From assembly GCA_014281115.1 (NCBI GenBank), contig JACONQ010000012.1, positions 620,001 to 684,000 on the forward strand: a stretch of DNA of 64,000 nucleotides. Direction: 5' to 3'. Made by a program: the position numbers and the translations under genes. The notes beneath the pieces are model-generated. The model ran no database searches, had not been told where the DNA came from, and was given only the letters and a program-made list of their open reading frames with translations. This DNA comes from Laburnicola sp. R22_1 (taxonomy: Eukaryota; Ascomycota; Dothideomycetes; Pleosporales; Didymosphaeriaceae). Positions 24,082-36,119 of this stretch are shown here, in pieces (the stretch's first letter is position 1; each line of letters begins with the position of its first letter).

Positions 24082-25344
24082 ATGCCTAATATTATCGTCA
24101 TAGGGTATGTCCCGCTCCCAATTGAGATGCGCAGTCTGAGGAGTTTACACGCAGCTAACATCTGTGTTCCTGTAGAGCCGGTGTCTCTGGATTGACCTCG
24201 GCGTATCTGCTATCCAAGGATAAATGTAACAATGTTGCTGTCGTTGCCAAGCCCATGCCTGGCGACTATGATATCGAATATGCATCTCCCTGGGCTGGCG
24301 CAAACTTCATGCCGTGAGTGTGTACGCAGGAGCTATATGTACTACGGTCCTTGGTTGACATGCGCTTGGCAGGATGTCGTCAAGACCAGGAAGTCGCTGG
24401 GAGCGTCGCTCATGGCCCCACCTCAAGAGGGTCGCAACAGATGTACCAGAAGCAGGAATTCATCTTCAGAGTATGATATCACCTATACAACAACACTCGA
24501 TGCAGCGTCTCTGAAAAAATTAGCATGTCGGCTCTACCGCCGACAAAAGGACACGAAGGCGTTGAGAAGTGGCGACACATCGGTCTGGAAAAATGTCTTT
24601 GCCGAAAACCCTTGGTACCGTGTGCTCGTCGACGACTACAGAGACCTCCAAACAGAGGAATTACTCTTAGGAATGGCATCTGGCTGCGAGTTTGGATCCT
24701 TTTGTATCAACCCCGCTCTTTATTTGCCGTGGCTTGTCGGGCAGTGTCGAGCTAACGGGGTGACATTCCACCGCAAAGTTCTATCTCATGTGGCAGAAAT
24801 ACGCTCTCTTGGGATTGGAGACTTCAGAGCCGATATCATTGTCAACGCTACAGGATTATCGGCTGCGAAGTTAGGAGGCGTTGAGGGTCAGACCATGTAT
24901 CCAATTCGTGGCCAAACAGTCGTTGTGAGAAACGAGGCACCATTCATGGTATTTCAGTCCGGGACGGATGACGGCGATGATCATGCCTGCTATATGATGA
25001 CGCGAGCCGCGGGGGGTGGAACAATCTTGGGAGGCACTATGCAGTACGGCAACTGGGAAAGTCAGCCGGATCTTAACATCGCAAACCTGATTATGAGACG
25101 AGCTGTGAGCATAGCTCCTGAGTTGACGGATGGCAAAGGAATTGAACATCTTGACATCATCCGTCATGGTGTTGGATTACGACCGGGAAGAGAGGCCGGT
25201 GTTCGGCTCGAAAAAGAGAAGATTGCCGGTATTTGGGTCGTACATAACTATGGGCACGCTGGCTGGGGCTACCAAGGGTCATATGGCTGTGCCGAAGAGG
25301 TTGTTGCCCTTGTCAACGACATATCAGTGCAAGCAAAGCTATAG
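24082..25344 (+). CDS. D-amino-acid oxidase, FAD-dependent, peroxisomal type
   Basis: Spliced gene: exons 24082-24104, 24176-24313, 24373-24470 and 24524-25344; introns of 71, 59 and 53 nt all begin GT and end AG, and the first has a CTAAC branch site. The exons sum to 1080 nt, a 359-residue protein, usual for the family. The N-terminus MPNIIVIGAGVSGL carries the GxGxxG dinucleotide-binding motif (residues 8-13). WERR..WP and PEAGIHLQ blocks sit on either side of intron 3. A complete DAO signature (VVHNYGHAGWGYQGSYGCA, residues 325-343) lies near the end, and Arg306 in GLRPGR matches the family's carboxylate-binding arginine. The enzyme should oxidatively deaminate D-amino acids with FAD, giving 2-oxo acid, ammonia and hydrogen peroxide. 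The C-terminal AKL is a type-1 peroxisomal targeting variant. The start is the only ATG that opens directly into the Rossmann motif. It is convergent with the esterase gene, 127 bp downstream. Family call firm; substrate range not deducible. Confidence 0.93.
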
Positions 25345-25471
25345 ATACGGAGGAAGACTAAGATACATTGTGCTACAGGCAGGCGCTAGTCGAAATAAAA
25401 CAATACCGGACTTCACAAACTTTATGCAAGTATCAAAGATCGACTATTCAGCCATTGATAGTTGTAGAATA

Positions 25472-27145
25472 TTACTGTTGAGATAATTCGACCTTAGACC
25501 ACCAGAAGTCGGATTCCTCTCTTGCGAACTTGTCCTCGACCATGGTAGCTGGCTCTCCAGTTGTTTCGCCTCCAATTAATTCGGTGTTGTCTCTCCCAAA
25601 TATCATCACCTGGGCGTCGGCCCTATTGTAACGTTTCCACTCTGGTCTAGCACCGTACAGACCGCCTGGTGCATTTGGACTGGCGGTACATATGAAGCTG
25701 GTAATATAAGCGTGCAGAGTACCGGATAACTTATCTTGACTCTTGGATTGCGTGCAGATTGCCGAATCTCTCACTTCATAGGGCATGTTGTCACCGTGAC
25801 GGGCCCCATCGACAACATCTCGTCTCAACGCCCAGTGATAAAGGTAAACAGGTGTGTGCTGGCTGGCTAAGAATGCGGTCTGACGAACCGGGGCCACATA
25901 AGCGGAGTGTGCATACGCCGCCTCGATGCGCTTTAACATAGGACCCACGCCGTCCTCAAGCCTTGTTTCTTTGTAAATAGACCCAGGTACATCGTTTGGA
26001 TCAGGGTACAATCGATGTATCGTCTGTATATCGTCGTCACTCAATTGCGGCAGCAAGGTTTTCCAAAAGTCCAAAAATTCCGAGGACTCGCACATCTTTT
26101 TGTTCACATAGAGCGAACCTTCGTTGCCCTGGAAGCCGGTCATGATTGGCACCTTGTGCCATTTTCCCGTACGCCAGGCATCAATTGGGCGGCCACGAAT
26201 GATTTCGTTGTCTATTACTGGCTGGAATGCCCAGCGCAGGCTAGGATTGTACTTTTGAAACACCATGGCTTGAGCCTTGGCAATGGCGGAGGCTGGGAGG
26301 GCGCGAAGGTAGCTGAAGATCTCCGATTCAGGCAGTGATGGCGGACATTGAACTTGTTTCAGAAAGTCGTCGAACTGCATTTCATGAATCTTTGCGTCTG
26401 AAGAGCGGACTGCTCGAGATGTCGGAGCTCCAGATTCCATGATGACACGGTGGAACTTGGGTGGTTTACCCTCTTCGTAGTTCAGTAGATGGTGACCAAT
26501 CTACAGAATTGTCAGTCAAGCTGTTCGGGAAGGAGGCTGGTTCTTACGTACAGAGTGTGCACCAGCCGAAAGTCCTACAAGTCTTACGTTGTCTTTGTCG
26601 CCTCCGAAGTGCTGGATGTTCTCTTCAATCCAATCGAGTAGGCAGATCTGATCTTTCAGGCCTAAGTTGAGCGCACCTTCTTGAGCGCTCAACCTCGACG
26701 GGAGAAAACCAAGGGCTCCTATGCGATACCCAAATGACACTCCAATGAATGGACGCTCAGACCATCCAACCATGGACGCTGTATCGTGCATGGCGGCATT
26801 TCCACGATTGAAAGCCCCTCCGTGGAAATACACTGCAACTGGCAACGCGGATGATTTGCTGCAACGTGCTTGTCGGAACACGTTCGCCGTCAGACAGTCC
26901 TCACTTTCATCAAGCGTCGGCCCAATCTGAATCAACTGTTGTGCAGGAGCTCTGGGGCCGAAACGCGAAGCATCGATGGTCTCCTGACCCTTTTGTACCT
27001 TTGTTGGTGGTCGGAAGCGACGTTCACCTGTTGGCGGTAATGCATATCGAACACCTCTAAAGGCTTCGATCGCATGAAGATAGCCTTCGTATAAGGTTGT
27101 ACCTACAACTTTTCCTTGTGGGAGTTGTACTTCCGGTTCTGACAT
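25472..27145 (-). CDS. Type-B carboxylesterase (alpha/beta hydrolase)
   Basis: Two exons on the minus strand: 27145-26552 and 26500-25472, with a 51-nt intron (26551-26501; GTACGT donor, TAG acceptor, GACTGAC branch region). Total 540 residues, normal for fungal type-B esterases. Family marks seen: N-terminal QGKVVGT, FRGVRYALPP, SEDCLTANVF, FHGGAF for the oxyanion hole, the nucleophile elbow GLSAGAHS with Ser193, the acid region GNEGSLY, and a histidine in GTLHAYITSF. The elbow has Leu where most relatives have Glu (GESAG). The intron falls exactly after the GLSAGAHS codons, and exon 2 opens with IGHHLL, which continues the family alignment. There is no signal peptide, so the enzyme is probably intracellular. 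It should hydrolyse carboxylic esters; the substrate is unknown. It converges on the amino-acid oxidase gene and shares a 431-bp divergent promoter region with the DUF952 gene. Confidence 0.9.
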
Positions 27146-27576
27146 TGAATCGGCGGGTGCGTCAGTTTTTGGGGTCTTGTCGGTAGGCCTTCCTTGGGTC
27201 TCAGTGGCACGGCCAATGTATACCAGAGGTAGGATAGTAGGTTGAATTATTTTGACGGATCTCTAAATTTCAAGCGGAGCGTTGCATTGTAGATATATAA
27301 TTACTACTAGGAGAGTAGAGGTTAGTTGCGGGAGCGGCCCTTTAGCAATTTTCGCGGTCAACGATGTGCTGTGCTACTTGCCAACTGCTCTGCTCTGCCC
27401 CGCCATCGGCAAGTGCTGGCCCCAGTTTTAACCCGCCCATCTGGAGCCGATTTTTAAGTCGAGCCTATTCGTTGCCAGGATTGTCCTATAACACACTTGG
27501 GCAAGACAAACACCTCTACTATTCACTCACAGTTCACTTGCTCACTACTCCACCTCATCCCCAGGAGTAGCCCGCA
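27146..27576. promoter_or_regulatory. Divergent intergenic region between esterase and DUF952 gene
   Basis: This 431-bp gap lies between the starts of two genes that point away from each other, so it must hold both promoters. A slightly AT-richer patch occurs around 27230-27310. No individual factor-binding site can be defended. Confidence 0.5.
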
Positions 27577-27978
27577 ATGACGGCACCATCCCCGCCCCCA
27601 AACTATCTCTACAAGATCCTCCCCTCGGCCCCACCATCACCACTCCCCGCCCATCTCCCGCTGTCAGACCTAGACCGGACCGATGGCTTCATCCACCTGT
27701 CTACCTCCGAACAGGTCCCCGGCACAGCCGACAAATGGTTCGATAATCACTCCGAACTATGGCTATTGAAAATCAATTACGAGACGCTGGCAAAGGGCAC
27801 ACATGGCGATGGAGAGGTCAAGGCTGAGGGAGAGGGGAAGGCGGAGATCAAGTGGGAGGAGGCTGGGCGGGGAGTGTTTGCGCATCTTTATGGGGGAAGT
27901 TTGGGGAGTGGGAACGTGCAGGAGTGCCTGAGAGTTGAGAAGAAGGGGAGCTGGGCGGACTTGCAGTTGGAGTGGTGA
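27577..27978 (+). CDS. DUF952 domain protein
   Basis: Single-exon gene of 133 residues that begins at an ATG. It has the DUF952 pattern: an opening YKILPS, then DGFIHLSTSEQVPGTADKWF near residues 35-55, a short strand ELWLLKINYE, and a C-terminal FAHLYGGSL followed by acidic and basic residues. The domain covers nearly the whole protein. Proteins of this family are small and cytosolic and of unestablished biochemical role; some are discussed as ADP-ribosyl-related folds, which the sequence alone cannot confirm. A glycine/glutamate/lysine-rich insert (about residues 70-90) separates the conserved halves. Base composition is ordinary for the island. Confidence 0.85.
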   Translation: MTAPSPPPNYLYKILPSAPPSPLPAHLPLSDLDRTDGFIHLSTSEQVPGTADKWFDNHSELWLLKINYETLAKGTHGDGEVKAEGEGKAEIKWEEAGRGVFAHLYGGSLGSGNVQECLRVEKKGSWADLQLEW

Positions 27979-28710
27979 TGGAGGAATGAAACTTGGCATC
28001 ATGCAGATGTGGCAGCACGCTGCTGATGAAGGATGAGTGATTCTATTCTGACCAGATGACTGATGTCGTGTGAGGGTGCGCTGCTGCCTAGGCATGACTC
28101 CTCGGCGTGGACGCGGGCCCTCAGGTGATCCCGTATACTGGCGCCGCTAGAGGATGTGACCGCTGTATATAAACGAAGACTAAGCCGCTGGCATCTGCCT
28201 TGTGTGAGTGAATGGAAAGGGCAATAGGTAGTGTATAGGTAGTGTAGCTGACGAGAGTCCGTGGCTGTGTTGGTAGATGTGCCGACCGTGATCTGATTGG
28301 CTAGGGACGACTCGTCGCGCTCCCACGCCTCTACACCAGCACGAAACCGCAAGTAAATATGAAATAGATTCATGCAAAGGAGCTGCCTACATCTTGAATA
28401 GTGGAAGGCTTTTGGACGAGCTAGACTGGACTCAGTTCACGATGCAGAGACTGTACAGAGTTTCCAAGGTTTCGGGGCTGGCGAAACGGCGAAACCCCAC
28501 ACCACTAGCCACTGCTGCGCCACCGATGAGCGGCGTTTAGGCAGCTGCGAAAGTGGTTGACGACGCTTCAGGCAGTCGCGCTTCGGCTGCTCTGCATATC
28601 TAACTCTCTCCCACTACGCCCAACGTCCCTGTCCAACATTTCTTCACGTCTTTTCTCGCCCCGGGCGTCTGAGGGAGGTTGTTGCGCCGTTGCGCTCAGG
28701 AGCATCGAAT
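27979..28710. other. Intergenic region upstream of the kinase-like/protease gene
   Basis: About 730 bp of ordinary GC content. Open frames exist on both strands but they start at non-ATG codons or show no family pattern, so no gene is called. The last part should contain the promoter and 5' leader of the downstream large gene. Confidence 0.5.
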
Positions 28711-31700
28711 ATGGAGACCATAAGCAGACTTCCCCGAAGGCTAACCCAGCTCTATACAGGTAGGCGGGTTTTCATTGCGCATCTGTGTGTTTAGCTTATT
28801 ATTTGAATCCATGCCGGTCAGATTGCTAACAAGGTGCAGACACAAAAACGTCGTGTGAAGCCGTAACGGAACAGGATACGCCCGACACGCAGCCCGAAAT
28901 CAACGCGCTCCACCGCAAATATCGCATACAGAAGGATAGGCTGATAGCATGGGGCCTCGAGTGGAGCGACAGCACGAGGGGTCGCCAGGATGATATCGAC
29001 GAGAGCGTGGAGCGCGCAGGTCTCACTGAGACAGTGACGAGCGTGTTGGGGACCATCAAAGACATCCTGGATGAGGCTGAGCGGATGCACCCACCCGTCC
29101 CGGCTGCAGGCGCCAAAACACTGTCAGGAGAGAAAAGTCGGCTGCCTGGGTCTTCCGCGTGGGCGGCCGCCGACAGGTCACGATACGAAGACCTCGCCAA
29201 GGATCTCACCACATCCATAGACATCCTCTATGACCTGTCGCGCACGCGGCGCACTCATCGCGATATCAGTCCTGGTCCCAGTCCCAACCTGAAGCCTAAT
29301 CCCCAGCCGCTACGGAGGCCCTCTGCTTCTACCGTCTTCTCGACCTCCCAGTACAGCGCCTCCGATCTCACTCTGATCAATCCTGACACCATTCCTGTCG
29401 TGGGTCATGAACACGCCAGGAGTTCTGCACAGCTTAACATTCCACCGAAACTAGACCCTGCCGACCTGATCCTCCCTGAGGAAGAGCCTCCACCTTACGA
29501 GAGTGTGGGTGTTTCTTCAATACGGGTCATCGGACGATTGCGGACGAAACATACCTCCACGAACCCTTGGAAGACGGATGGGAGCAAGGACGTCGAGACA
29601 CCTGTACTGGTCGAATTCGCCACCTACGACTCTACATACCGCTCCACCGGCGTACCTCCACCCACTGACCGGCTTGAGACGCTTCTGTCCATTCTGGCGA
29701 GGTTGTCAAGTGACCAGTCGTTTCATGGTACGCTCACATGCCTTGGGTACTTCGAGGATCCATCGCAACCCCGGTTTGGCCTGGTGTTCGAGCTGCCATC
29801 ATTCGTATACGCTTGTGCTTCTGATTTGCACAAGCCAGTGGAAGAGCTCCGCCCTGTGACCCTGCTCAGCGTACTCCAGACGGGTTCCAAGTCGCTACAC
29901 AATTCCAACAGTGCCACGCCGCCTCTTGAGGACCGCTTCCGCCTTGCTTTCACTCTTGGTTTGTCCTTCAACAAGATTCATGGGGATGACTTCGTGCACA
30001 AAGACGTCAACAGCAGCAACATACTTGTGTTTCGCAAGAACAAGCGCCAGTCGGCGAACAGCAGAGCGTTGCAGTACGCCCTTCGCTCTCCAGTCATCTG
30101 CTCCTTTGATCTTTTCTCCGAATACGACATTGTCCCCGACTACACGATGCCACCTCTCAATATATATCGACACCCGGAGGATCCCAAGTTTACGGGAGAG
30201 AAGACGAAACCTTACGGACCGCAATTTGACCTCTACAGCCTTGGTTTGATACTGCTCGAAGTTGGATTGTGGCAGCCCCTTGCTGACCTGTGGAAACCCA
30301 AATACACGCTTGCTGACTTCAAGCAGCGAGTAGAAGATGTGTATATTCGTCGCTTGGCGTCGAAGTGCGGTACCGCCTATATGCAAGTAGTGCGCGATTG
30401 CTTCTGGGCAGCAGATCGAATCGCATCTGGCGCGGAAAGTCTGCAGAACTTCTCCCAACTTTACAATCGCATCTTGATCAGGCTGCAGCGGTGTTGCCTT
30501 CTCGACGAGGTGGACCCTGGCCTTGAATGGGGTGAGTTGAGCACTGGCGCCCCGCACATCGCCGGTTCTTCGCCACTTAAGCGCAAGAGTCACATCCAGG
30601 CGCTAGACACGCCCCTAAGCCCACTACATCGCAGTGCAAAGCGCTGGGCCCTGGAGAAAGGTTCGCATGCTCTTGAACGAACGCGCTCGCTTTCGAAATC
30701 CTCCCATTCGCCGAAGAACTCCCCAAGTCTGCCACCCTTGTCCAGACACGCATCGACCCGCTCACAGCATTCTATTCGCAAATCTATATCCCACTTGGTG
30801 AGTCCAAAGGAGGAGTCATCACAAGAAATGGACTTTCAGTACGATCGGGACCCGCTCGTTGGGGCAGGCCTTCATACGGATACGCCGCCCGATTCTCAAG
30901 AGCAGGGCGACCTTTTGCCTGCGAACGAGGACCAACGCGCTCACTCTGGGGGCAAGGTTCAGCGCACGTGGCGAGGCTCTCAGTCAGACTCTTTTACCCC
31001 GCCAACATCCATGACACAAAAGGACTACAAAGAAAAGATCACGCTTATCCAAAAGCTGTGGCGTCAAAGAAAACAGGATCGTGCAAATACCATTGGCGCT
31101 TTGATCACCGACGGCATCAGTCAGTGGCCTCAAGCTGCAATCGGATACCCGACACCCGAACCAGAAGACAAACCACAGGATCATGTTGCGACTCATTCGG
31201 TTCACATCCAGCGCCACCTAGATCAGAGTGATAGCCCAAAACGCTCCTCGCTGGAAATCAACACAAACGTCGAAGCCCCTCCACGTTCAAAGCTGCGTCT
31301 CCACCCAGTGAAGTTCTCAGATGAGATTGTCGACGAATGGCACCAGAGAATGCTACCCCGACTGGAGCGTATAATAGAGCGCGTACTACGAGACTCGGAC
31401 GAGACTGTCAGTATCGACCTCGTAGCTGTAGGCGAGACACCGGAAAAGGTCCGCCCAACCATTTTTGTTACCTGCAGCAGCGTGCCAAAAGTGAAGGCTA
31501 TACTGCAACGCAGGTTCAAGTACGACGGCGATATTTACGATCTCAAAGTCCGGCGTGGCAGGGTGCGACGTTCAAAACTAAACCGATCTAGCCGCAGGAG
31601 GAGGCCTCCGCATCGTTCCATGGCGAACACGAATGATTTTGACGGTGACATGCACGTCATGAATCCTTATCACCAAGAAAGACCAGTCTGTGGGGCTTCT

Positions 31701-33144
31701 ATAGGGGCATTTCGTGGGGAACATCTCCCGCCGGTGTCCTACGGCGGCGTTATCCTCGTCGACGATGAGCCACTTGGCATGAGTACGTAGATCCTCATAT
31801 GATCCCAGGATTCCACTGATATCCTCTTCAGGTGTTCATCATTTGTTAGACGCGCCATCCGATGAAGAAAGCGAAGCCGGAGATGATCCTGTGCTATCTA
31901 GCGCAAACGGCTCGGCGAACCCTTGGCTTATGGGAATGGGCTCACAGCCGGGCGTTCAGATCGCGCCCAACTCGCCGATGCCGATGTGGGAATTGGAGAT
32001 ATCTGATGATGAAGCCTTGAAGACTGATGACGATGATGGTTATGAGTCCTTTCATCTTTCGTCCGATTCCGATTCCGAATACAACTCTGACGAAGAGTCC
32101 GAGAATGAGGATAACGATGCTGATTCCATCACTTCGAAGGGAACTGTGGGCGACATCGAAGGGATAGAAGTCGGTGATGGTGAGGAGATAAAGATAACAC
32201 AGCCGGCCATTGACGATGTGGACGACGATTTCTTCCCGAACGAGGAAGACCGAGATGAAGACCACCTTGACTCGCACGAGCTTGGACACGTCCACGCTTC
32301 CTCTGGAATTAGACGCTGGAAGAAAGACGGAATTATCCACGAGATCGACTGGGCACTACTAAAACTAAACGATCAGCGGCTACAGCCGTACAATCTCGTT
32401 CAAGGAGGTCGTCGCTTCTGTGCCAACTCCTCTGTCGAACCCGATCAACGAGAGATTTCAACAAAACTCGAACAACCTGTTACACGACGTCATTACACGG
32501 CAGATGAAGACGAGTATCCAAACGGCGTAGCTAGCGCGAACGGCCTAGGCGGACTTAGCGTGCATTGCTTTGGCCGGACAACGGGCCTACAAGGGGGCAT
32601 GGTGAGCCATGCCATGAGCTCTGTAAGAATTTATCGCCGCAAGACGTTTTCTAGAAGCTGGCACGTTGCTGGAGGATTCGGCGTGGGTGGTGACTCCGGT
32701 GCTTGGGTCGTGCAGAATGGCACACACCGTGTCGTCGGACACGTCCTCGCCTGGTGCGAGCGCAACCACATTGCGTACATTTGCCCCATGGAAGTGCTCA
32801 TGGAGGACATCAAGCGTACGCTGGGTGCTAAGCGCATTTACCTCCCCGGATCCGTGGAAGAAGCGAAACATATCGCCCGCGTGCAGAAGCACGCCATCAG
32901 AGACAAGTCGGGCAACCGCGTCGAGGAGCTCGAAGTGGCTGTTGAGGGCTTGGGCATAATGGATGCACCGGTGGGCATACCGATTACACCGACACGTAGG
33001 AGTCGGCTACCCCCATTGAATCCTAGTGGCGAGAGCGACAAGGAGAACTTGCCGGTGTTGCGGAGCAGGATGATGAAGGTCAAGGAGGGGATGAATGGGC
33101 ACTTAGAGATGGTTGGTGTGCCGCAGGCGGTGTGTGAGCGGTGA
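28711..33144 (+). CDS. Large protein with kinase-like domain and C-terminal chymotrypsin-like protease domain
   Basis: Three exons, 28711-28759, 28840-31782 and 31832-33144, with introns of 80 nt (GTAGGC, GCTAAC branch, CAG) and 49 nt (GTACGT, CAG). The frame stays open through both, giving 1434 residues. The N-terminal 130 residues are helical (RLIAWGLEWSD, TETVTSVLGTIKDILDEAE) and faintly recall HeLo-type domains of fungal death-signalling proteins; that link is weak. Residues about 240-570 are kinase-like: the catalytic loop FVHKDVNSSNIL (His403, Asp405) is kept, but the DFG site reads SFDL (Asp440) and no glycine loop or VAIK lysine is clear, so it may be a pseudokinase. A basic, disordered linker follows. 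The C-terminal part reads as a divergent chymotrypsin fold: CGASIGAF, GMSVHHLL (His1000/1001), EIDWALLKL (Asp1170) and GGDSGAW (Ser1286), with a very acidic insert between His and Asp. Gene structure is firm; activities are inferred. Confidence 0.85.
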
Positions 33145-33320
33145 GCAGCCGGAGTGGAATTGGCATAGTTGGGCGTTTTTGATACCCCTGGGTGGAATTT
33201 TTGGTTGTGTGGATTTTCATATGTTGTATACTGAAACGAATGATGCTCGGATCTCTTTCTTGCATATAGGATGAATTGAATATTGTCAATCCCTAGGTTG
33301 CAAGACGCATTCTAAGGCGA
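33145..33320. other. 3' flank of gene island 1
   Basis: Short GC-balanced stretch after the stop codon. Composition changes sharply to AT-rich DNA near 33320-33340, the right edge of the island. Confidence 0.6.
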
Positions 33321-33539
33321 GACCGTTTTACACTTTAGACGTTTAGAATATTGCTTTTATAAGTTTATAAAGTTTTATTTAATATATAATAATTTATAGC
33401 TATTTTTCTACTATAGTAAAGTCTCTAAATAGTATTTTTATAATAATACTTATATTATTAATCTTTTTCTAATAGCTATTAGTGACCTTTTATTAGTTAA
33501 TTTTTTTAGTATTATTTAACTTTTAGAAGTCTATATATA

Positions 33540-35045
33540 GTATGTGTGTGTTATTAAATTAACCACCTAGAAATAAAATAATAAAGGCTTTTATCTTAAA
33601 TAATATAATAAAAAAGTAGAGTTCTCTACTTAGTAATTAAAAAGAGTATAAAAAGGTAATATAATTATAAAAAAGTATAGTATAAATTAACTATTTAGAC
33701 ATAGAATAATAAAGGCTATTATTTATTTAACACTTTTTTATATATTATTAAATAACTACTTAGAAGTAGAATAATAAAGGCTTTTATCTTAAATAATATA
33801 TAGCGTTAAATTAATACCTAGAGGTAGCATAATAAAGACTTTTATCTTAAATAATAATAAAAAGCAGAGCCTCCTACTTAGTAATTAAAAGAGCATAAAA
33901 AAGTAATCACAGAACAGTATTAAATAATATAATAAAAAAAGTAGAGGGCTGTACTTTTTTATTATATTATTTAAGATAATTCTTTATATTCTAATTTAAA
34001 TAGCTATAAATATATATTAAAGCAAAAGCCTCCTACTTAGTAATTAAAAAGAGCATAAAAAAGTAATTTTTTTTATAATTACATTTTTTATATTCTTTTT
34101 AATTACTAAGTAGAAAACTCTACTTTTTTATAATATTATTTAAGATAAAAGTCTTTATTATATTACCCCTAGGTAGTTAATTTAATACCATATATATAAT
34201 TATTAAAGCCTATAGTATTACTATTTTTACACTCTTTTTAATTACTAGGTAGAAGAATTTGCTTTTTTATTATACTATTTAAAATAAAAGCCTTTATTAT
34301 TCTAACTCTAAGTAGATATTTAATAGTATATAGTATTAATATAGATAATTATTTCTAAAGAAATAAAAGTTAGCTATAAAAGTAGCACTATAGCACTATT
34401 AAATTTACTAAGTATTTACAATTTATACTATTTAATTTTTATTATACTCTTTTTTACACTCTTTTTAATTACTAAGTAAGAGGCTTTACTTTTTTAGTAT
34501 GTTATTTAAGATAAAAGACTTTATTATTCTACTTCTAGATAGTTAATTAATAATATAATATATACTCTTTTTAATTACTAAGTAAAAACTCTACTTTTTT
34601 ATATTATTTAAAATACGCTTTTTATAATTTTCTTTTTATACTCTTTTTAATTACTATGTAGAAAGCTCTACTTTTTTATTATATGTAGCATTAATTAAAT
34701 TTACCTAAAGGTAGAATAATAAAGGCTTTTATCTTAAATAATATAATATAAAAAGCAGAGTCCTCTACTTAGTAATTAAAAAGAGTATAAGAAGGTAATT
34801 ATAAAAATGCGTATTTAAACTACTAAGCGAGCTTAGCGGTCTTAGTGCTTTATTATATTATTTAAGATAAAAGCTTTTATTATTCTGCTTCTAAATAGAT
34901 AATTTAATAATATATATTACTTAAAATAAAAGTTTTTATTATTATACTTCTAAGTAGTTAATTTAATACTATATAGTATTATTTAGGAGCTTTACTTTTC
35001 TTTATTATATTATTTAAGATAAAAGCCTTAATTATCCTACTCTTA
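33540..35045. repeat. Cluster of SINE-like family 2 copies and fragments in both orientations
   Basis: About a dozen whole or partial copies, for example 33546-33668, 33745-33800, 33801-33905, 34085-34195, 34225-34325, 34445-34550 and 34690-34800, plus shorter pieces near 33920, 34030, 34570, 34630, 34850, 34920 and 35000. Several are nested or placed head-to-head. It begins about 200 bp from the edge of gene island 1. Confidence 0.78.
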
Positions 35046-35173
35046 TTAATAATGCTAAAAGTATTATTTGTCTAAAGGCTAGTAATTTTAAAGGTGTACT
35101 CTCTTTTATTAGTAATAAGTAGATATAGGTTATATAATAAAGTCTTTATACAAAGTTTTTTTATAGTAGTTAT

Positions 35174-35300
35174 GTGTGGCGTTATTTTATCTACCTAGGA
35201 GTAGGACGATAAAGGCTTTTATCTCAAATAACATGACAAAAAAAGTAGAGCCCCCTGCTTAGTAATTAAAAAAGGCGTAAAAAGGTGATGATAAAAAAAG
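35174..35300 (+). mobile_element. SINE-like family 2, best-defined copy
   Basis: Identical 13-bp direct repeats ttatagtagttat (35161-35173 and 35301-35313). The 127-bp element begins gtgtggcgtta and ends aaaaaaag. Confidence 0.9.
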
Positions 35301-35313
35301 TTATAGTAGTTAT

Positions 35314-36117
35314 AGTAGGTCTTAAACTAGTAAAGATCTAATTTAGCTGTACTATAAAGTAGTTATATAATATAGAAGATTATATCTTATAAAAAGTTTA
35401 TGCGTAGTTTCTTAGGTAGTTTAGTATAGAGTATATAGTTTAGTTTATTAGTAGACTAAATATAGGCCTAGATAATATCTTATAGTTTAAAATATATTTT
35501 ATATATTGCTTAAAGGCTTACTTCTAATATAAGAAGTAGGCGCTAGCTTATTCTTTAGATAGTAGATAATTAGGTAAAGATTTTATTCTTTTTTTATTAG
35601 AGTAGCTAGTAAATATAAGGTAGAATTTCTTATATAGTTAAGTAGTCTTACCCTTAACTTCTTATATAAGGTAGAGGTTAAAAATGCTACCCTTATACTT
35701 AAATAAGTTAAAGAAAAAAATCTTAAGTATACTATTAGTAATAAAAGTATCTATGTCTATATAATCTAACTTTTTAAAAAGTGCTTTAGGTATTGTAATT
35801 ACACCTTCTATATGGTTTTTTTTGCGACTAAGGGGTTTCTAATAAAAAATATTATAATAATAGTAGTTATCTCTCCTACTGTTGTATACACAGAAAAGCG
35901 TTTTAAGGTATTAATAAAAAGGGGTTATTTACCTTCTATATAGAGCTTTAGAAATAGTTTCTAATTACTTATCTTTTTCTAGGAAAGGAATATAGTATCC
36001 TTTCTTAGGTAGCCTCTCTTTTTCTTTTCTAGAGAATTTCTTTATATAGGGCGATATTATTTACTTTATATAATAGTAGAAGAGTGTAATCTTTTTATAA
36101 TAGTATAACTTAACTTA
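35314..36117. other. AT-rich stretch hosting a SINE-like copy
   Basis: Apart from the family 1 element at 35814-35930, which interrupts a continuous older sequence, nothing is recognised. Confidence 0.45.
35814..35930 (-). mobile_element. SINE-like family 1, copy 4
   Basis: Identical 11-bp direct repeats accttctatat (35803-35813 and 35931-35941). Full-length, with T run at the left. Confidence 0.87.
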
Positions 36118-36119
36118 TA

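Noticed and set aside
23775..24195. Two overlapping plus-strand frames before the amino-acid oxidase
   Set aside because: They begin at poor contexts, have low-complexity or random composition, and the second spans intron 1 of the true gene.
24232..24470. Reading the amino-acid oxidase as starting at 24232
   Set aside because: The first residues of that frame are intron and wrong-frame sequence; only the spliced model gives the GxGxxG start and WERR block.
29007..31790. Treating 29007-31790 and 31843-33144 as two genes
   Set aside because: Neither frame begins with ATG, and canonical introns at 28760-28839 and 31783-31831 join everything in one frame with continuous domain sense.
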